Shown piece after piece: positions 45,559 through 54,658 of a stretch of DNA of 64,000 nucleotides. Positions within the stretch are counted from its first letter, which is position 1; each line of letters starts with the position of its first letter. The DNA is from Sphingomicrobium nitratireducens (GTDB taxonomy: Bacteria > Pseudomonadota > Alphaproteobacteria > Sphingomonadales > Sphingomonadaceae), in NCBI RefSeq assembly GCF_026157035.1, contig NZ_JANJZA010000001.1:227001-291000 (forward strand). Direction: 5' to 3'. The notes under the pieces are model-generated. The model was not told the DNA's origin, did not search any database, and saw nothing but the letters and a program-made list of their open reading frames with translations. The position numbers and the translations under genes were made by a program.

Positions 45559-45976
45559 GGTGATGCTCGATGTCGCCGGCTTCGTCCTCGTCGATCGTCC
45601 AGCCGCGCACGGACTCGCCCGCCTGATGGACGGTCTCGCGGCTGCCGGACACGAGGTAATGCCAGGCGGGCAGCGGCTTTCCCTCGTGGCGCAGGCGATA
45701 GGCGCAGCTTGCGGGGAGCCAGCCGATCGTGCCGACGCCTTCCCGCGTCAACTGGGTGCAATCGGGCACGTGGCGCTTGCGCGTCTCGTAGTCGCGGCAG
45801 CGGCCCGTCTCGCGGTCGAGCAGGCGGCACGCGATGTTGGTGGCGTAATAGTCGCCCGTGTCCTCGTCCTCGGCCTTATGCAGGCAACAGCGCCCGCACC
45901 CGTCGCACAGCGCTTCCCATTCGCCCGCGTCGAGGTCGGCCAAGGGCTTTTCCCAGAAAGGTTTTTTGCTATTCAT
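45539..45976 (-). CDS. YcgN family cysteine cluster protein
   Basis: 145 aa. [21 protein letters not shown] and GRCRDY give the cysteine cluster typical of YcgN/UPF0260, likely a metal site. [24 protein letters not shown] closes the domain. Start at 45976 matches the family N-terminus (FWEKPL). Overlaps the metalloprotease start by 20 bp, so translational coupling is likely. Function unknown. Confidence 0.9.
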   Translation of the reverse strand: MNSKKPFWEKPLADLDAGEWEALCDGCGRCCLHKAEDEDTGDYYATNIACRLLDRETGRCRDYETRKRHVPDCTQLTREGVGTIGWLPASCAYRLRHEGKPLPAWHYLVSGSRETVHQAGESVRGWTIDEDEAGDIEHHLVDRAL

Positions 45977-46055
45977 GGCGTGAAGCGACCCTTGCGCGGG
46001 CAACTTGGCGGCTGCAAGGGCAAAATCCATCGATGGGGCAGGAGGATTCGACGAC

Positions 46056-46649
46056 GTGGGGAAGTGGTTCGTGACAATGGCGGGGCTAGCGATGCTGGCC
46101 GTGGTGCCGGCGCAGGGGCAATCGGGGCCCGAGGGCGAGAAATTCATCGCCGCGGTGCGCGAATTCAACGGCGCGGTCGCGGTCCCCATGCTCCAGGCGC
46201 CGGGCTCGCGCATTGCCAACTATAAGGGGCATGACGGCGAGACCGGACTTCACATCGCCACCCGCGCCAAGAAGGTGGCGTGGATCGAGGCGATGCTCAT
46301 CCACGATGCCGATCCCGACATTCTCGACAAGGACGGAGAGACCGCGCTCCACATCGCGATCCGCAACGATCATCTCGAAGCGGTCGACCGCCTGCTCGCC
46401 TTCGACGCCGATCCCAATCTCGGCAATCGCTGGGGCGAGACGCCGGCGATCCTCGCGGTCCAGCTGCGCCGTCCCGACATCCTCGAATCGCTGCTCGAGG
46501 AAGGTGCCGATCCCGACAAGGTCGACCATGCCGGCGGCATGTCGGCGCGCCAGTATGCGGCGCGCGACACGCGAAACCCCGAACTGCTCGCGATCATCGA
46601 GAAGACGCAGGCCCAGCCCAAGCTCGAGTTCGGGCCGATCCTGCGCTAA
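46056..46649 (+). CDS. Exported ankyrin-repeat protein
   Basis: 197 aa from a GTG at 46056, placed 10 nt after AGGAGG. A signal peptide ([16 protein letters not shown]) leads to about four ankyrin units ([61 protein letters not shown] and a degenerate last one). Ankyrin repeats bind proteins; a periplasmic partner is not evident. Earlier in-frame starts lack an SD and would bury the signal. Confidence 0.83.
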   Translation: MGKWFVTMAGLAMLAVVPAQGQSGPEGEKFIAAVREFNGAVAVPMLQAPGSRIANYKGHDGETGLHIATRAKKVAWIEAMLIHDADPDILDKDGETALHIAIRNDHLEAVDRLLAFDADPNLGNRWGETPAILAVQLRRPDILESLLEEGADPDKVDHAGGMSARQYAARDTRNPELLAIIEKTQAQPKLEFGPILR

Positions 46650-46652
46650 ACG

Positions 46653-47129
46653 TCAGCGTCCGTCGTCGAGACCCGGGTCGAGCTGCCCCGCCAATCGCCG
46701 CGCCGCGCGTCGTGCCAGTCGCAGCGTCTCGGCCTTGCGGCGTGCGGGGGCGAGCGCCTGCTCCGCCGCCTCGCGCGCCATCGCCGCATCGTAGCGATCG
46801 GCGACGATCAGCCCCGCGCGCTCGGGCAGATATTCCTCTCCCTCGCAGATCGCCGCGAGCCCGGGCGGCACCGCCCAGTAGAAGCGGTCGCAATAGTCGA
46901 GATAGTCGTGCCACTTGGCATCGCCTACGAGGTCGCTGCGCGCGACCTTGATCTCGACGATGACGAGCTTGCCCTTGCGGTCGAGTCCCATCAGGTCCGC
47001 GCGCCGTCCGTTGGGCAGCGGCACCTCGCAGATCGCGAAGATGTCGGCGCGCGCGAAAAGTCGCGTCACGCCGCGGGCGACATCGAGCGCGAGCGGCGGC
47101 GACTCGTCTAGACAGGGAAGATCGGCCAT
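46653..47129 (-). CDS. MmcB family DNA repair protein
   Basis: 158 aa nuclease-like fold. The PD-(D/E)xK-like region reads RRADLMGLDRKGKLVIVEIKVARSDLVGDAKWHDYLDYCDRFYWAV, with the Asp and ExK residues in place. MmcB is an alphaproteobacterial protein linked to DNA damage repair. Terminator upstream separates it from the cell wall hydrolase gene; the convergent ankyrin gene stops 3 bp away. Confidence 0.87.
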   Translation of the reverse strand: MADLPCLDESPPLALDVARGVTRLFARADIFAICEVPLPNGRRADLMGLDRKGKLVIVEIKVARSDLVGDAKWHDYLDYCDRFYWAVPPGLAAICEGEEYLPERAGLIVADRYDAAMAREAAEQALAPARRKAETLRLARRAARRLAGQLDPGLDDGR

Positions 47130-47145
47130 CCGTCCGACCTAGAAC

Positions 47146-47183
47146 AAAAGGGGGCCGCGAACCAGCGCTCGCAGCCCCTTTTT
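47146..47183 (-). terminator. Terminator after the cell wall hydrolase gene
   Basis: AAAAGGGG...CCCCCTTTT flanks an inner CTGCGA/TCGCGG stem. The minus strand ends in TTTTG; the plus strand has TTTTT too, so it may act in both directions. Confidence 0.65.
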
Positions 47184-47203
47184 CGAACCGGCGATGGACC
47201 GGA

Positions 47204-47881
47204 TCAGTTGTAGAAGACGTGGTTGCCGACCGTACCGACGCGGTTGAGGCGCCAGCCCGGGCTGACGCGGCGCGCATGGAAGAAGAGCGCGCCAGCGACC
47301 TGCGATTCGTGATGGGCGCCGTCGACGATGCGCGCGATTGCGACCGCCTTGCGCCACGCCGACGAACCGCGGTTCGGTTCGGGGATGCGCCCGCCCTTGA
47401 CGAAGCTGAACTGGCTGCGCTGCGTGACGACACCGCAATAGGTCGCCGGGAAACGGCGCGATTCGGCGCGGTTGGCGATGACTTCGCCGACGGCCAGCTG
47501 GCCGGCGAGCGATTCGCCGCGGGCTTCGAAATAGACCGCCTTGGCGAGGCATTCCATCTGCTCGTCGCGCGGTTCGCCACCGGCGAATTCGGCGACCAGG
47601 CCCGGCAGGTCCTGCGGCAGGACGGCTTGTTCGATCTCAGCTTCGGCCTCGACCGTGTCCGCGGCGTCGTCGAAAGCCTGCTCGGCGAGCAGGGCGACGG
47701 TATCGACCTCGATGAGGTCGGCTGCGACGGCTTCTTCCTCGGGAGCGAACGCGACCGTGCCGGGCAGGATCGCCGAGCCGTCGATCGCGAGATTCGCGGT
47801 ATCCGCCACTTGCGCGGGTGCGACCGACGATGCCGTCAGACTGGCCGCGATGAGAAGCGCCGTGCGCAAAGTCACCTTCAT
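47204..47881 (-). CDS. Cell wall hydrolase (SleB-type)
   Basis: 225 aa. A signal peptide (cleavage near APAQ, residue 24) and an acidic linker precede a C-terminal Hydrolase_2 domain (about 105-225): CLAKAVYFEARGESLAGQLAVGEVIANR with the catalytic Glu, then YCGVVTQRSQFSFV and GALFFHA. SleB-type enzymes cleave peptidoglycan glycan strands. Periplasmic. Confidence 0.9.
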   Translation of the reverse strand: MKVTLRTALLIAASLTASSVAPAQVADTANLAIDGSAILPGTVAFAPEEEAVAADLIEVDTVALLAEQAFDDAADTVEAEAEIEQAVLPQDLPGLVAEFAGGEPRDEQMECLAKAVYFEARGESLAGQLAVGEVIANRAESRRFPATYCGVVTQRSQFSFVKGGRIPEPNRGSSAWRKAVAIARIVDGAHHESQVAGALFFHARRVSPGWRLNRVGTVGNHVFYN

Positions 47882-48052
47882 AAGGTCCTGTCACTGTGCG
47901 GTGAACCTCGCGTCCGGAACCGGAAGCGGCCTAAACCGTTTTCCTGTCATCCCGGGGCGATGTCCCCCGACTGCGTGGCAACTCTTAGCCGTCTGGCTAG
48001 GGATGCCCCCCGCAATAGTTAGCGCGCCCATTTTCGCATGCGTGCGTCAGGA

Positions 48053-48394
48053 TCAAGGCAAATCGATCATTTCAGCGACGAACCGTTCGCCATCCGCGAC
48101 GTCCAGTTCGATTAACCATAAGTCCGGATCGTTAACGCGACGCCGTTCGGCGAAATCCTTGATTTTGGCCGATTCTGCATTTTCGTCCGGCCCCACGCAG
48201 CCCCATCTATAGTTGCCGTCGAGCTCCAGCCGACGCTCCAGAAACCCACGATGCGCGCCCTTTTCGAGCAGGTGAAGGAGGATCGACCCGCGCTCTTCGT
48301 CGCCCTTCGCCAGGATCGTTCCGAACCCGCCCTCGCCGCCCACACGGCGCAACAGCGCACGCGCTTCGACTCCGGCGGCGAGCCGCGGGCTCAT
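48053..48394 (-). CDS. DUF1491 family protein
   Basis: 113 aa. It shows the alphaproteobacterial DUF1491 layout: ARALLRRVGGEGGFGTILAKGDEERGSILLHLLEKG, then a C-terminal NDPDLWLIELDVADGERFVAEMI. No enzymatic motif. Overlaps the preceding thioesterase gene by 4 bp (ATGA), so it closes the ptsN-thioesterase-DUF1491 unit. Confidence 0.85.
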   Translation of the reverse strand: MSPRLAAGVEARALLRRVGGEGGFGTILAKGDEERGSILLHLLEKGAHRGFLERRLELDGNYRWGCVGPDENAESAKIKDFAERRRVNDPDLWLIELDVADGERFVAEMIDLP

Positions 48395-48858
48395 TCGGAC
48401 AGGCGGTAGCCGGGCAGCCCCGACAGCGCGATGTGCGAGCGCATGAACGTGCCGGTCCCGCGCGCTGTCTCCTCGCCGGAACTGTCGAGTATCCGCGCCT
48501 CGGCTACCAGCACGCGCCGTCGGCCCGACACCCAGCGCCCCTCCGCCACCGCCTCGCCCGCCTTCATCGGCCGGGTGAACAGCAGGTTGAACGCGGTCGT
48601 CAGCAGGAAACGGTCGGTCACCAGCCCATTGGCCGCGTAGAAGGCCGCGTCGTCGAGCATCTTGAAATAGACCGTCCCGTGCGCCGCGCCCGCAGCGTGG
48701 AAATGGCGTTCCTCGACCTGGAACCGGATCCGCGCCAGCCCCGGCTCGGGTAGCTCGATGCGGCTGTCGAAGCGCTCGTTGATGGGCGCGGAGGCATAGA
48801 GCGCTTCGAGCGCCCGGCAGTGCGCCTCGGCGCCGCTCGGACTGGCCTCAGGCGGCAT
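48391..48858 (-). CDS. PaaI-type thioesterase / hotdog protein
   Basis: 155 aa hotdog domain with AAGAAHGTVYFKMLDDAAFYAANGL and FLLTTAFNLLFTRPMKAGEAVAEGRW. Likely acyl-CoA thioesterase. The ATG at 48858 overlaps the ptsN end by 11 bp. A longer open frame upstream runs through ptsN in another frame and is not used. Confidence 0.83.
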   Translation of the reverse strand: MPPEASPSGAEAHCRALEALYASAPINERFDSRIELPEPGLARIRFQVEERHFHAAGAAHGTVYFKMLDDAAFYAANGLVTDRFLLTTAFNLLFTRPMKAGEAVAEGRWVSGRRRVLVAEARILDSSGEETARGTGTFMRSHIALSGLPGYRLSE

Positions 48859-49312
48859 GAAGCTCGTCGGCGCCGAGCAGCACGCTCGCCATCGCGTCCT
48901 TGCTGCGCGCGCCGCGGATCTGGTCGAGTGCGTCGCCGTGCCGGATGAGGCGGCTGACCGCGGCCAGCGCGCGCAAATGTTCCGCGCCCGCATCGGGCGG
49001 CGAGAGCAGCAGGAAGACGAGGTCGACCGGCATCTTGTCGATCGCCTGATAGTCGACCGGTTGGTCAAGCCGCGCGACGAGCCCGTACACATGGTCGAGC
49101 CCGCTGACTTTGCCGTGCGGAATCGCGACCCCGCCGCCGAACCCGGTCGAGCCGAGCTTTTCGCGCTCGACGATAGCGTCCGTGACCAGGCCGGGGTCGA
49201 GCCCCAGCTGCTGGCTCGCGACCTGCCCCAGCGTCTGGAGAAGCTGGCGCTTGTTGCGAGCGGACAGGTTCGCCCGGATGGACGAGGAGTCGATGAAACT
49301 ACTCAGATTCAT
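48848..49312 (-). CDS. ptsN: Nitrogen PTS EIIA component
   Basis: 154 aa EIIA-Ntr. The phospho-acceptor His is in GGGVAIPHGKVSGL; the family C-terminal HLRALAAVSRLIRH is present. It takes phosphate from NPr and regulates potassium, nitrogen and carbon functions. It lies 63 bp after hpf; this neighbour pair often sits downstream of rpoN, which is not in the window. Confidence 0.93.
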   Translation of the reverse strand: MNLSSFIDSSSIRANLSARNKRQLLQTLGQVASQQLGLDPGLVTDAIVEREKLGSTGFGGGVAIPHGKVSGLDHVYGLVARLDQPVDYQAIDKMPVDLVFLLLSPPDAGAEHLRALAAVSRLIRHGDALDQIRGARSKDAMASVLLGADELHAA

Positions 49313-49375
49313 AACGTACGTGCTGCACCCCGGATACTCGCTCGGGGCGCTCCCTACTCGAAACCCTACGGCTTG

Positions 49376-49939
49376 TCAGCCTTTTCGCGGTTCGACCCAG
49401 CCGATCGTGCCGTCGTCCCGCCGATACACCATGTTGAATTCGCCGGTTTTTCCGTTGGTGAACATCAGAGCGTTGGTGTTGCGAAGGTCGAGCATCATCA
49501 CCGCGTCGGACACGCTGGCGACCGGGATATCGGTCATCGTCTCGGCGACGACGGCGGGATGCTCGATCGGTGGTGCTTCCTCGGCCATCGGCGCGAAGAT
49601 CGTGTAGCCGGCCTCGTAGTCGCGACCCTTTTCGGGCTCGCCGCGCCGCTCGCGCAGCCGGTCGACGTAGCGCTTCAACTGCCGCTCGATCTTGTCGGCC
49701 GCTCCGTCGAACGCGACGTGCGCGTCGCCGGCGCGGTTGGAGGCCTTGAGCACGATGCCCTGGTTGACGGGCGCGACGATGTCGCACGTGAAATCGTCGT
49801 GCGGGCCGCGCCCGAACGTGACGTTGGCACCGACCGAGCGGTTAAAATACTTCTCCGCCATGTGGCCGATGCGGTCGCTGACATGGTTCTGGAGGGCCTC
49901 ACCGGTTTCCACCTGATGACCTGCGACACGGACGTCCAT
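49376..49939 (-). CDS. hpf: Ribosome hibernation-promoting factor, long form
   Basis: 187 aa. The N-terminal S30AE domain (1-105) begins MDVRVAGHQVETGEALQNHV; a linker and the C-terminal dimerisation domain follow (ASVSDAVMMLDLRNTNALMFTNGKTGEFNMVYRRDDGTIGWVEP). Long HPF joins two 70S ribosomes into 100S dimers in stationary phase. SD AAAGGAGG. Confidence 0.95.
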   Translation of the reverse strand: MDVRVAGHQVETGEALQNHVSDRIGHMAEKYFNRSVGANVTFGRGPHDDFTCDIVAPVNQGIVLKASNRAGDAHVAFDGAADKIERQLKRYVDRLRERRGEPEKGRDYEAGYTIFAPMAEEAPPIEHPAVVAETMTDIPVASVSDAVMMLDLRNTNALMFTNGKTGEFNMVYRRDDGTIGWVEPRKG

Positions 49940-50001
49940 GCGCCCCTCCTTTCCGTTGGTGCAGCCCTGGGGACGGGCAGCGTCTGTTCAACCGAGATGG
50001 G

Positions 50002-50700
50002 TTACGCGACCCGTTCCCACAAGGGGTCGTCCATCTTCGCAATAAACGCACGGTGACGCGACAGTTCCTCTTCGCTCGGCGCGTGCGGGCGCGGTTCGCG
50101 CCGCGGCCTCGTCGGTGTGGCGCCGGCGGCGGCGGCGATCGCCTGCGGCGAGGCCCCGGCCTGCTGTTCGGCCGCCAGCGAGAGGCCGATCTGGCGCCCG
50201 CCGGTAAGCTCGACATAAACCTGCGCGAGCAGCTGCGCATCGAGCAGCGCGCCATGCTTGACGCGCTGGCTGCGATCGACACCGAAGCGAGTGCACAATG
50301 CATCGAGGCTATGCTTGGCGCCCGGATGTCTCGAGCGCGCGAGCACCAGCGTGTCCACCATGCGCGTCATGCACACCTCGGTGCGCCCGCAGGTCCGCAG
50401 CTCGTAGTTGAGGAAGCCGAAGTCGAAGCTCGCATTGTGCGCGACCAGCGGCGAATCGCCGATGAACTCGAGCAATTCCTCGACCTTGTCGGCGAACAGC
50501 GCCTTGTCAGCGAGAAACGCGTCGGACAGGCCGTGAACGGCCTCCGCCTCGCTCGGCATCGCGCGCTGCGGGTTGAAATAGCAGTGGTAGGTGCGGCCCG
50601 TCTCGACCCGGCCGATCATCTCGACGCAGCCGATTTCCACCATCCGGTCGTTCCCAGGGGAAAGGCCGGTGGTTTCCGTGTCGAAAACAATTTCGCGCAT
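50002..50700 (-). CDS. dnaQ: DNA polymerase III epsilon subunit
   Basis: 232 aa proofreading 3'-5' exonuclease. DEDDh residues are visible: Exo [17 protein letters not shown], Exo [16 protein letters not shown], and Exo [18 protein letters not shown]. The C-terminal tail binds the alpha subunit. Start at 50700 matches [12 protein letters not shown]; it follows coaE by 7 bp. Confidence 0.95.
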   Translation of the reverse strand: MREIVFDTETTGLSPGNDRMVEIGCVEMIGRVETGRTYHCYFNPQRAMPSEAEAVHGLSDAFLADKALFADKVEELLEFIGDSPLVAHNASFDFGFLNYELRTCGRTEVCMTRMVDTLVLARSRHPGAKHSLDALCTRFGVDRSQRVKHGALLDAQLLAQVYVELTGGRQIGLSLAAEQQAGASPQAIAAAAGATPTRPRREPRPHAPSEEELSRHRAFIAKMDDPLWERVA

Positions 50701-50707
50701 GACGTCC

Positions 50708-51301
50708 TTATTGCGCCGGAGCGAGCCCAAGACAAGCGAGGATCCGGTCCACTTGGGCGCGGGTTTCCTCTATCGGGCCCGACGTGTCGACGACGAAGTC
50801 GGCGCGTTCGCGCTTCTGCTCGTCGGGCATCTGCCGTTCGAGGATCCGCTCGAACTTCTCCACTGTCATGCCCGGGCGCGACAATACGCGCTCGCGCTGC
50901 ATCCTCGGCGGTGCCGAGACGACGATGACATGATCGAAATTTTCCTCGCCATGCGTCTCGAACAACAAGGGGATGTCGAACAGCAGCGCGGCCGCATCGC
51001 CATTATCGAGAATGAAGCGGGTGCGCTCGTGGTGGACTGCCGGGTGGACCAGCGCTTCCAGGCGCGCAAGACGGTCGCGGTCGCCCAGCACCATCGCCGA
51101 CAAGGCGTCGCGATCGACCGCGCCGTCGCGCGTCGAACCAGGGAAGACATGCTCGATCTCGGGCACCAGCCTGCCGCCCTCGCCCTGCAAGGCGCGGACG
51201 GTCTTGTCGGCGTCGAAGACCGGGATGCCGGCATCGGCGAACATCTTGGCCACGGTCGACTTGCCCATGCCGATCGACCCGGTGAGCGCGAGCGTCTTCA
51301 T
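50708..51301 (-). CDS. coaE: Dephospho-CoA kinase
   Basis: 197 aa P-loop kinase completing CoA synthesis. Walker A is [38 protein letters not shown] and the LID region [27 protein letters not shown] fit the family. Overlaps aroE by 4 bp (ATGA). Confidence 0.95.
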   Translation of the reverse strand: MKTLALTGSIGMGKSTVAKMFADAGIPVFDADKTVRALQGEGGRLVPEIEHVFPGSTRDGAVDRDALSAMVLGDRDRLARLEALVHPAVHHERTRFILDNGDAAALLFDIPLLFETHGEENFDHVIVVSAPPRMQRERVLSRPGMTVEKFERILERQMPDEQKRERADFVVDTSGPIEETRAQVDRILACLGLAPAQ

Positions 51302-52122
51302 CCGCGCAGCATAGCGAAAAGTTCGTCATCGTGCGCGCGCGGCGCTTCTGTCTCAAAAAACAGCGAAAAACTGGTCTCCGCCTGCTCGACCAGCATGTCG
51401 ATCCCGTCGACGGTCGCGAGCCCGCGCTCTTGCGCCGCTGCGATCAGCGGGGTGCGCGCGGGCGCCGACACCATGTCGAACACCCAGCCCTTGTCGGACA
51501 GCCGCGACGGATCGCACGGCAGGCAGTCGCGCCCGGCCATGCCCAGCGGGGTGCAGTTGACGATCCCGTCGCCGTCTGCCGGCGTGTCGAACGGCACCGG
51601 TGCCCTGCCAACCCCGAATTCAACCGCGAGCTTGACCCCCTTGGCCATGTCGCGCGCGTGGATGGTGAAGGCACCCGCGATATTGAGCGCGCGCGCCGCC
51701 ACCAGCACCGCACGCGCCGCGCCTCCCGTCCCGAACAGGGCGACCGCCTGCATCGCACGGCCCTGTTCATCGAGCCGGCGCAACAGGTCGATGACCGCGC
51801 CGACATCGCTGTTGGCGGCGTGCAGCTTTCCCTCGCGCGGCACCAGGAGGTTGGCCGCACCCGCCGCGACGGCGAGATCGCTCGCACTGTCGGCTGCCGC
51901 CAGCGCGTCGAGCTTCAAGGGCATGGTGACGTTGGTGCCGCGCCAGGCGCGATCCTTGCGGCGGCGGCTCAAATAGTCGGCGAGGTCGCTGCGCCCCACT
52001 TTCTTGCGGCGATAATCGGCCTCGATGCCAAGCTTGGACAGCCAGAAGCGATGGATGGTCGGCGACAGGCTCTGCCCGATCGGATCGCCAATCACTTCGG
52101 CATAAGGCACGCGTGCCGTCAT
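51298..52122 (-). CDS. aroE: Shikimate dehydrogenase
   Basis: 274 aa. The substrate site (GDPIGQSLSPTIHRFWL), catalytic Lys region (GTNVTMPLKLDAL) and Rossmann loop (ALFGTGGAARAVLVAARAL) are visible, with FDMVSAPARTPLIAAA near the end. NADP-dependent reduction of dehydroshikimate. Overlaps maf by 4 bp (ATGA). Confidence 0.94.
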   Translation of the reverse strand: MTARVPYAEVIGDPIGQSLSPTIHRFWLSKLGIEADYRRKKVGRSDLADYLSRRRKDRAWRGTNVTMPLKLDALAAADSASDLAVAAGAANLLVPREGKLHAANSDVGAVIDLLRRLDEQGRAMQAVALFGTGGAARAVLVAARALNIAGAFTIHARDMAKGVKLAVEFGVGRAPVPFDTPADGDGIVNCTPLGMAGRDCLPCDPSRLSDKGWVFDMVSAPARTPLIAAAQERGLATVDGIDMLVEQAETSFSLFFETEAPRAHDDELFAMLRG

Positions 52123-52700
52123 GACGGCATCGCGCCGTGCGCCCGCAGTGCGCCCAGCAAGGGCAAGAGCGGCATGCCGAGGATGGTGAAGTGGTTCCCG
52201 TCGACCTTCTCGAACAAGGTCACGCCAGGCCCTTCCATGCGGAACACGCCGACGCAGTAGGAAACTTCGGGCCAGTCGGCGTCGAGATAATGTTCGATGA
52301 AGTCATCGCTCAGCTCGCGCACGAACAGGTGTGCGGTGTCGACATGGTCGAACGAGACGTCGCCATTCGCCACTAGCGCCACCGCGCTGGAAAGATCCAT
52401 CCGCTTGCCCGAGAAGAGGCGAAGATGTGCCGCGGCCTCGTCGCGATCCGCGGGCTTGTCGAACAATCGTCCCTCGACCGACACCACGCTGTCGCTTCCG
52501 ATGACGAGATCATCCGCGCCCGCACGAACGCTCGACGCCTTCGCGCGCGCCAGTGCCAGCGCCAGCGAGGCCGCGTCGCCGTCGTGCCGATCCTTGACGG
52601 CATCCTCGTCGCAATCGGGCTTTTGCGCAATGAATTCGACCCCCGCCTGTGCGAGCATCTGGCGGCGAATGGGGCTGGTCGAGGCGAGGATCAGGGCCAT
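52119..52700 (-). CDS. maf: Maf family nucleotide pyrophosphatase
   Basis: 193 aa. The N-terminal LASTSPIRRQMLAQAGVEF, LVIGSDSVVSVEGRLFDKP and a C-terminal GVFRMEGPGVTLFEKVDGNHFTILGMPL are family signatures. It hydrolyses non-canonical or methylated NTPs. Start at 52700 fits the family; it lies at the left edge of oriC and heads a maf-aroE-coaE-dnaQ run. Confidence 0.92.
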   Translation of the reverse strand: MALILASTSPIRRQMLAQAGVEFIAQKPDCDEDAVKDRHDGDAASLALALARAKASSVRAGADDLVIGSDSVVSVEGRLFDKPADRDEAAAHLRLFSGKRMDLSSAVALVANGDVSFDHVDTAHLFVRELSDDFIEHYLDADWPEVSYCVGVFRMEGPGVTLFEKVDGNHFTILGMPLLPLLGALRAHGAMPS

Positions 52701-52996
52701 GGGCACAATCTTGTGGAAAAGTGGCGGGACAGGTTTAGCGCGCTCGTGTTGATGAACCAACCGCTCGATTCAACGCCCGCCCGTCCGCCTGAATCGAGTC
52801 ATTTTCTCCACAAATCGGGCATTCCGGGTCGAAAAATGTGGATAATGTGAATCATCGCGGGCGACTCGTTGAGTCTATTCGAGTCAAGTCGATTCACCGC
52901 CTGTTGGCAAAGGGCGCGCAGTTGGGCTAACCCCGCTGCCCACGCCCCAATATCAACCCCAATTCTTTTATTCTAAATATATAAGGAGAGTAGAGG
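52701..52996. other. oriC: Chromosomal replication origin (oriC)
   Basis: This 296-bp gap between leftward maf and rightward hemE contains one perfect DnaA box (52837-52845, minus) and two with one mismatch (52712-52720, minus; 52804-52812, plus). It also holds eight GANTC sites at 52767-52895 and an AT-rich stretch at 52948-52985 that could unwind. Gene strand flips here. Alphaproteobacterial origins are known to lie next to hemE. No CtrA-type TTAA-N7-TTAA box was seen. Confidence 0.88.
52767..52895. repeat. Cluster of eight GANTC methylation sites in oriC
   Basis: GANTC occurs at 52767, 52791, 52796, 52849, 52863, 52871, 52881 and 52891. The last three starts are exactly 10 bp apart. GANTC is the target of the cell-cycle methylase CcrM in Alphaproteobacteria. 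Confidence 0.85.
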
Positions 52997-54031
52997 GTGG
53001 ACCCGAACCGGCCCGACAAGGCCCTGCTTGCCGTCCTCAGGGGTGAACGTCGCGACCCTCCGCCTGTCTGGCTCATGCGCCAGGCCGGACGCTATCTTCC
53101 CGAGTATCGCGCGCTGCGAGCCGAGAAGGGTGGCTTTCTCGACATGGCCTACGATCCGACTGCCGCGGCCGAGATCACGCTGCAGCCGATCCGCCGTTTC
53201 GGCTTCGACGGGGCGATCCTGTTCTCGGATATCCTCATCGTGCCCCACGCGATCGGCCAGGAACTGACGTTCGTTGCGGGAGAAGGTCCCCGGCTCGCGC
53301 CCCCGCTCGCTGATCATGCGCTGGAAGGCCTCCAGCCCGTCATGGAGCGCCTCGAGCCGATCTACCGGACCGTGACCCTCGTGAAGTCCCAACTGTCGCC
53401 TGAGACGACTTTCCTGGGCTTCGCTGGGAGCCCGTGGACCGTCGCGACCTACATGGTCGCCGGCGAAGGCAGCCGCGACCAGGCGCCCGCGCGCCTGATG
53501 GCCTATACCGAACCCGACCGCTTCGCCTCGCTGATCGCGCGCATCGAGGAAGTCACCATCGACTATCTCGCCGGCCAGATCGAGGCGGGGGTCGATGCGG
53601 TTCAGCTGTTCGACAGCTGGGCCGGAAGCCTCGCCCCCGACGAATTCGCGCGTTGGGTGATCGAACCCAACCGGCGCATCACCGCGGCGATCAAGGCGCG
53701 CTATCCGGATACGCCCGTCATCGGCTTTCCCAAGGGCGCCGGTGCCAAGCTCGTCGATTATGCACGCCAGACCGGGGTCGATGCGGTCGGCCTCGACGAG
53801 ACGGTCGATCCGGCCTGGGCCAACGCCGCTTTGCCGCAAGGCATGCCCGTTCAGGGAAATCTCGATCCTCTCGCCCTCATCGCGGGCGGCGACCGGCTCG
53901 CGCGGGCGGTGGATGCCGTACGGGACGCGCTCAAGGACCGTCCCCACGTCTTCAATCTCGGTCATGGGATCGACAAGACGACCCCGATCGCGCATGTCGA
54001 GGCCCTGCTGGCGCAGCTGAGGGGAGCTTAG
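52997..54031 (+). CDS. hemE: Uroporphyrinogen decarboxylase
   Basis: 344 aa. GTG start 6 nt after AAGGAGAG. The signature WLMRQAGRYLPEYRALR, the catalytic DILIVPHAIG region, and GFAGSPWTVATYMVAGEGS are present; VQGNLDPLALIAGGDRL and NLGHGIDKTTPIAHV close it. Converts uroporphyrinogen III to coproporphyrinogen III. Next to the origin as in other alphaproteobacteria; hemJ follows by 4 bp. Confidence 0.97.
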   Translation: MDPNRPDKALLAVLRGERRDPPPVWLMRQAGRYLPEYRALRAEKGGFLDMAYDPTAAAEITLQPIRRFGFDGAILFSDILIVPHAIGQELTFVAGEGPRLAPPLADHALEGLQPVMERLEPIYRTVTLVKSQLSPETTFLGFAGSPWTVATYMVAGEGSRDQAPARLMAYTEPDRFASLIARIEEVTIDYLAGQIEAGVDAVQLFDSWAGSLAPDEFARWVIEPNRRITAAIKARYPDTPVIGFPKGAGAKLVDYARQTGVDAVGLDETVDPAWANAALPQGMPVQGNLDPLALIAGGDRLARAVDAVRDALKDRPHVFNLGHGIDKTTPIAHVEALLAQLRGA

Positions 54032-54035
54032 GGAC

Positions 54036-54488
54036 ATGGACGGCGCGATCGGCTTTCTCGGCCTGGCCTATCCGTGGGTGAAGGCGGCGCACGTCACCTT
54101 CGTCATCTTCTGGATCGCGGGCCTGTTCATCGTCCCGCGCTATTATGTCCACCACCATGCGACACCGCCAGGGTCGGCCGAAGACCGTGCTTGGACCGAA
54201 AGAGAGGAGCGCGCACGCAAGATCATCCTCACCCCCGCGATGCTGCTCAGCTGGCTGCTCGGCCTCTCGCTCGCCTTCCACCTCGGCGCGTTCGACCAGG
54301 GCTGGTTCCATGCCAAGCTGCTGCTCGTGATCGCGCTCACCGGCTACCAGGGCTGGGTCGGCGCCTATGGCAAGAGGCTCGCCGCGGGCAAGCGTCCGCT
54401 TGAGGGTCGGACGCTGCGAATGCTCAACGAATTGCCCGCGCTTGCCACGATCCTTATTGTCGTGATGGTCATCGTCCGCCCCTTCTGA
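54036..54488 (+). CDS. hemJ: Protoporphyrinogen oxidase HemJ
   Basis: 150 aa membrane protein with about four helices. The conserved His in WVKAAHVTFVIFWIAGLFIVPR and basic LNELPALATILIVVMVIVRPF end match HemJ. It oxidises protoporphyrinogen IX. Directly downstream of hemE, forming a short haem operon. Confidence 0.93.
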   Translation: MDGAIGFLGLAYPWVKAAHVTFVIFWIAGLFIVPRYYVHHHATPPGSAEDRAWTEREERARKIILTPAMLLSWLLGLSLAFHLGAFDQGWFHAKLLLVIALTGYQGWVGAYGKRLAAGKRPLEGRTLRMLNELPALATILIVVMVIVRPF

Positions 54489-54658
54489 GGCGACTTGATC
54501 GAGGTTGTGATTGACTAGGCCCGAGCCCCCGACTAGGGCGGGCGAAGCGGCTGCACCGGCCCGTATTCCCTTTTTGCCGATGCGTCCAAGGCCGCTTGTC
54601 CAGCGCCACGTATCCCCACGTTGCGCGCAAGGTTTCCCAGACCGACGAGAAAAGACGC

